Shown here piece by piece: positions 18,440 through 20,150 of a stretch of 20,150 nucleotides of DNA. The first letter of the stretch is position 1. The number at the start of each line of letters is the position of its first letter. The DNA is taken from assembly GCA_003427395.1 (NCBI GenBank), contig BFEA01000299.1:1316531-1336680 (forward strand), read 5' to 3'. Below the pieces are notes generated by a model that did no database searches, was not told where the DNA came from, and was given only the letters and a program-made list of their open reading frames with translations. A program made the position numbers and the translations under genes. Source of the stretch: Chara braunii (lineage: Eukaryota; Streptophyta; Charophyceae; Charales; Characeae).

Positions 18440-19320
18440 CTCGACACACCACCTTCCCATTCCTTTATTTGGGAAGCAACTCCCACCTGGACGCCCTAAA
18501 TGTGCTCTTTGGCCATAGCCAGGTAAGTCCACCTGTACATCGGAGTCCTTGTCCTCTGATCACCCAAGCACCCAGCCCCACTCCTTCCCCCTTGGCGCAG
18601 CTCTGGCAGCCGCCAAGCAGGAGAAGCTGCCCGTGGCCTCTCCTCCCCTTCTCCTTCGTTCATGTCCCCGGGGCCTGGGTGCGTGCACTTTTACAGCAGC
18701 AGCAGCCTAGCAATAGGCGTGCAGCGCTGGTGTGGTTGTGTACACAGTCAGCAGACGGGATGGAGCCTAAGTTGATGGACTCAAAACAGCTCATCGCATA
18801 CTTCAGCAGTACAAGTCCGTCAGCGTTCGGTCGGGTGAGACTAACTAAGCAGTCATTGGGGGGTAGCGAGCATAGGCAGCCAGTGCCTCCCAGTCTGTCG
18901 AATGCTTCGGCCTCCTCCTTCGTCTCTCCCTGGAGGACGCAGCTGCCTGGCTGGTACTGGACTCGTCCCAGTCTGGAACCTTCTGTGACTCTTCTGGAGC
19001 AGGTACCTGGGCCTCAGCCTCCGCAACCAAGTGGAAGGCTGGGCCTACTAGTTAGTTGGAGAGGCTGCATCAAGCCTTCTTTCCAATGACCTCACACCAG
19101 CCCTCCCAGAGGCGTGGCAGATTTTTGCATGCCAGGTTTTCACATATGGTCGGGTGATTTTTCCACGGGGTACCCCTTTCTGGGCGCCACTGAGGTCAGA
19201 AGCCTCCCAGTGACCTTTTTTTTCTCAAAAAAGAAAAAGAACAAAGGTGGAAAAGGGGTATTTGTGGACCGTTGGCTCACTGGTCAGATGTTACATGCTG
19301 CGCCTGCAACAGGCTGCACG
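18440..19320. other. GC-rich region without supported gene
   Basis: Plus-strand 18469-19089 and minus-strand 18845-19030 are both open, as expected in GC-rich DNA. A strong donor-like CAG|GTAAGT occurs at 18521-18526 on the plus strand, which could mark an exon end. The minus-strand stretch with a Ser/Ala segment followed by RERRRRRPK is the most protein-like piece. Nothing is recognised. Confidence 0.3.
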
Positions 19321-19329
19321 GGCCATTTT

Positions 19330-19505
19330 CAGGCCCGTGTTGTTTTCAGCCTGAAAGCCTGAAAACAAGGGCCTACAGGCCCCGTGTTGTTTTCAGCCTG
19401 AAAGCTGAAAACAAGGGCTTACAGGCCCCATGTTATTTCAGCCTGAAAGCCTGAAAACAAGGGCCTACAGGCCCTGTGTCGTTTCAGGCTAAATCAGGGC
19501 CTTTC
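19330..19505. repeat. 46-bp hairpin-forming tandem array
   Basis: Three consecutive units of exactly 46 bp start at 19330, 19376 and 19422 with CAGGCCC, followed by a shortened fourth at 19468. Each unit has TTTTCAG-n9-CTGAAAA (or the shorter form) as one inverted repeat, and GGGCCTACAGGCCC at the unit junction as a second. Related fragments (TTTTCAGGCCC, TTTTCAGCCTGAAA) continue to about 19620. Confidence 0.88.
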
Positions 19506-19862
19506 CGGCCCTTAGTATTTTCAGCCTGAAACTGAGGGCCATTTTCAGGCCCTCATCAGTTCGACCTGCCCTGAAACTCAGGCACCAGACCAGGGTTTTA
19601 GCTCAGGCCATTTTTGGCCTATTTTCAAGACAACCTTTGTTTGAGCTTCAACCCCAGGGTCTGGCACGTTTTGGCATTGGCAAGAGAAGCCTCCTGGACG
19701 GGCCAGCACTATACAAGACTGACCCGCCCTGCAGGCTGCAGGTAGTTGGGAGGTAGTTCCTAGGTACTTCCCAGGCACTTCACGTGCAGTTCAGGTGGTA
19801 GTCGTCAGGATTCGGCAGCAGCACTCTGGAGGAGCGCTGCAGGAGTAGTAGCAGCGTAAGCA

Positions 19863-19918
19863 GTAGTCTTCAGTTCTGGGCGCTAGTAGCGTTAGCTGTA
19901 GTCTTCAGTGCTGGGCGC
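19863..19918. repeat. 35-bp tandem duplication
   Basis: GTAGTCTTCAG(T)(T/G)CTGGGCGC occurs at 19863 and 19898, embedded in a TAG/CAG-rich stretch (19800-19935). Confidence 0.75.
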
Positions 19919-19977
19919 CATAGCAGCTAGAGTAGTACTAGAGAGAGAGAGATTGGGCGGAGGCCAGAGGGACTTAC

Positions 19978-20031
19978 CTGCAGCGTCGTTGCTCCAGCTT
20001 CGTCTTCGAGGTACCTGCAGCACAGCGCCAT
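19978..20031 (-). CDS. possible first coding exon of a minus-strand gene
   Basis: On the minus strand an ATG at 20031 starts MALCCRYLEDEAGATTLQ, exactly 18 codons. It ends in CAG followed by a consensus donor GTAAGT (19977-19972), so the intron would be phase 0. The region just upstream on the minus strand is a GA/CT-rich leader (AAGAAGAAG then CTCTCTCTCTCTC, plus-strand 20057-20090), common in plant 5' UTRs. No downstream exon could be traced in 19620-19970. The call is weak, because short ATG-plus-donor combinations arise by chance. Confidence 0.25.
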
Positions 20032-20150
20032 CTTCACAGGTTAGTACCTGGCTCGTGAGAGAGAGAGAGAGTTCTTCTTCTTCCTCTTCTCAGTCCACCA
20101 TCTCCTTCTCACCCTCTCGCTATCTGATTTCACTGCATCAGCAGACTACG

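Noticed and set aside
18053-18532. 159-codon minus-strand ORF
   Set aside because: GC-rich, Trp/Gly/Arg/Pro-heavy translation overlapping a dispersed repeat, with several other frames equally open. No protein-like pattern.
18469-19089. 206-codon plus-strand ORF
   Set aside because: Low-information Pro/Ser/Leu-rich translation in GC-rich DNA that is open on both strands. No domain recognised.
19330-19505. CRISPR-like array
   Set aside because: The units are directly adjoining with no unique spacers and the context is eukaryotic. It is a tandem satellite.

Overview
The window looks like repeat-rich nuclear DNA of a eukaryote. There are no operons, ribosome-binding sites or dense long genes. 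Instead it holds a decayed Ty3/gypsy-type LTR retrotransposon on the minus strand, several families of degenerate tandem repeats, microsatellites and possible GT-AG splice sites. A primer-binding site matching the 3' end of plant-type tRNA-Asp, and the style of the RT/RNase H motifs, make a plant-lineage host (charophyte alga, bryophyte or similar) the best guess. A fungus cannot be excluded, and the assignment is weak.

Layout. Positions 1-175 are one copy of a direct repeat whose second copy is at 18263-18437. A TATA-like box and a short plus-strand ORF follow (239-1025). Positions about 1290-2760 are a mosaic of degenerate tandem repeats. From about 3108 up to the primer-binding site at 11677-11694 runs one retrotransposon, read right to left: ORF X (9462-11516), ORF Y (8912-9459), Gag (ATG at 8837), protease, reverse transcriptase, RNase H, and an integrase that ends near 3108. 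All are broken by stops and frameshifts. The upstream (5') LTR terminus is at 11699. No 3' LTR was found.

The most unusual part is ORF X. It contains four diverged copies of a domain of about 130-160 residues that I do not recognise. Landmarks recur with a fixed internal spacing of about 290 bp and, for three copies, a period of about 480 bp. Another, uninterrupted copy lies beyond the LTR terminus at 12338-12955, and a possible fragment lies at 13255-13497.

From about 13.9 to 17.3 kb the minus strand carries what looks like a second, heavily mutated long coding region of unknown identity. It is flanked by a clean plus-strand open frame (13461-13877) and a 150-codon minus-strand ORF (17376-17828). 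The right end holds a (TAA)n tract, the second direct-repeat copy, a 46-bp hairpin-forming tandem array (19330-19505) and a possible minus-strand first exon (19978-20031).

In the retroelement nearly all in-frame stops sit where Trp, Arg or Gln would be expected, which is the signature of C-to-T decay at methylated or RIP-like targets. Catalytic residues of protease, RT and integrase are also lost, so this copy is inactive.
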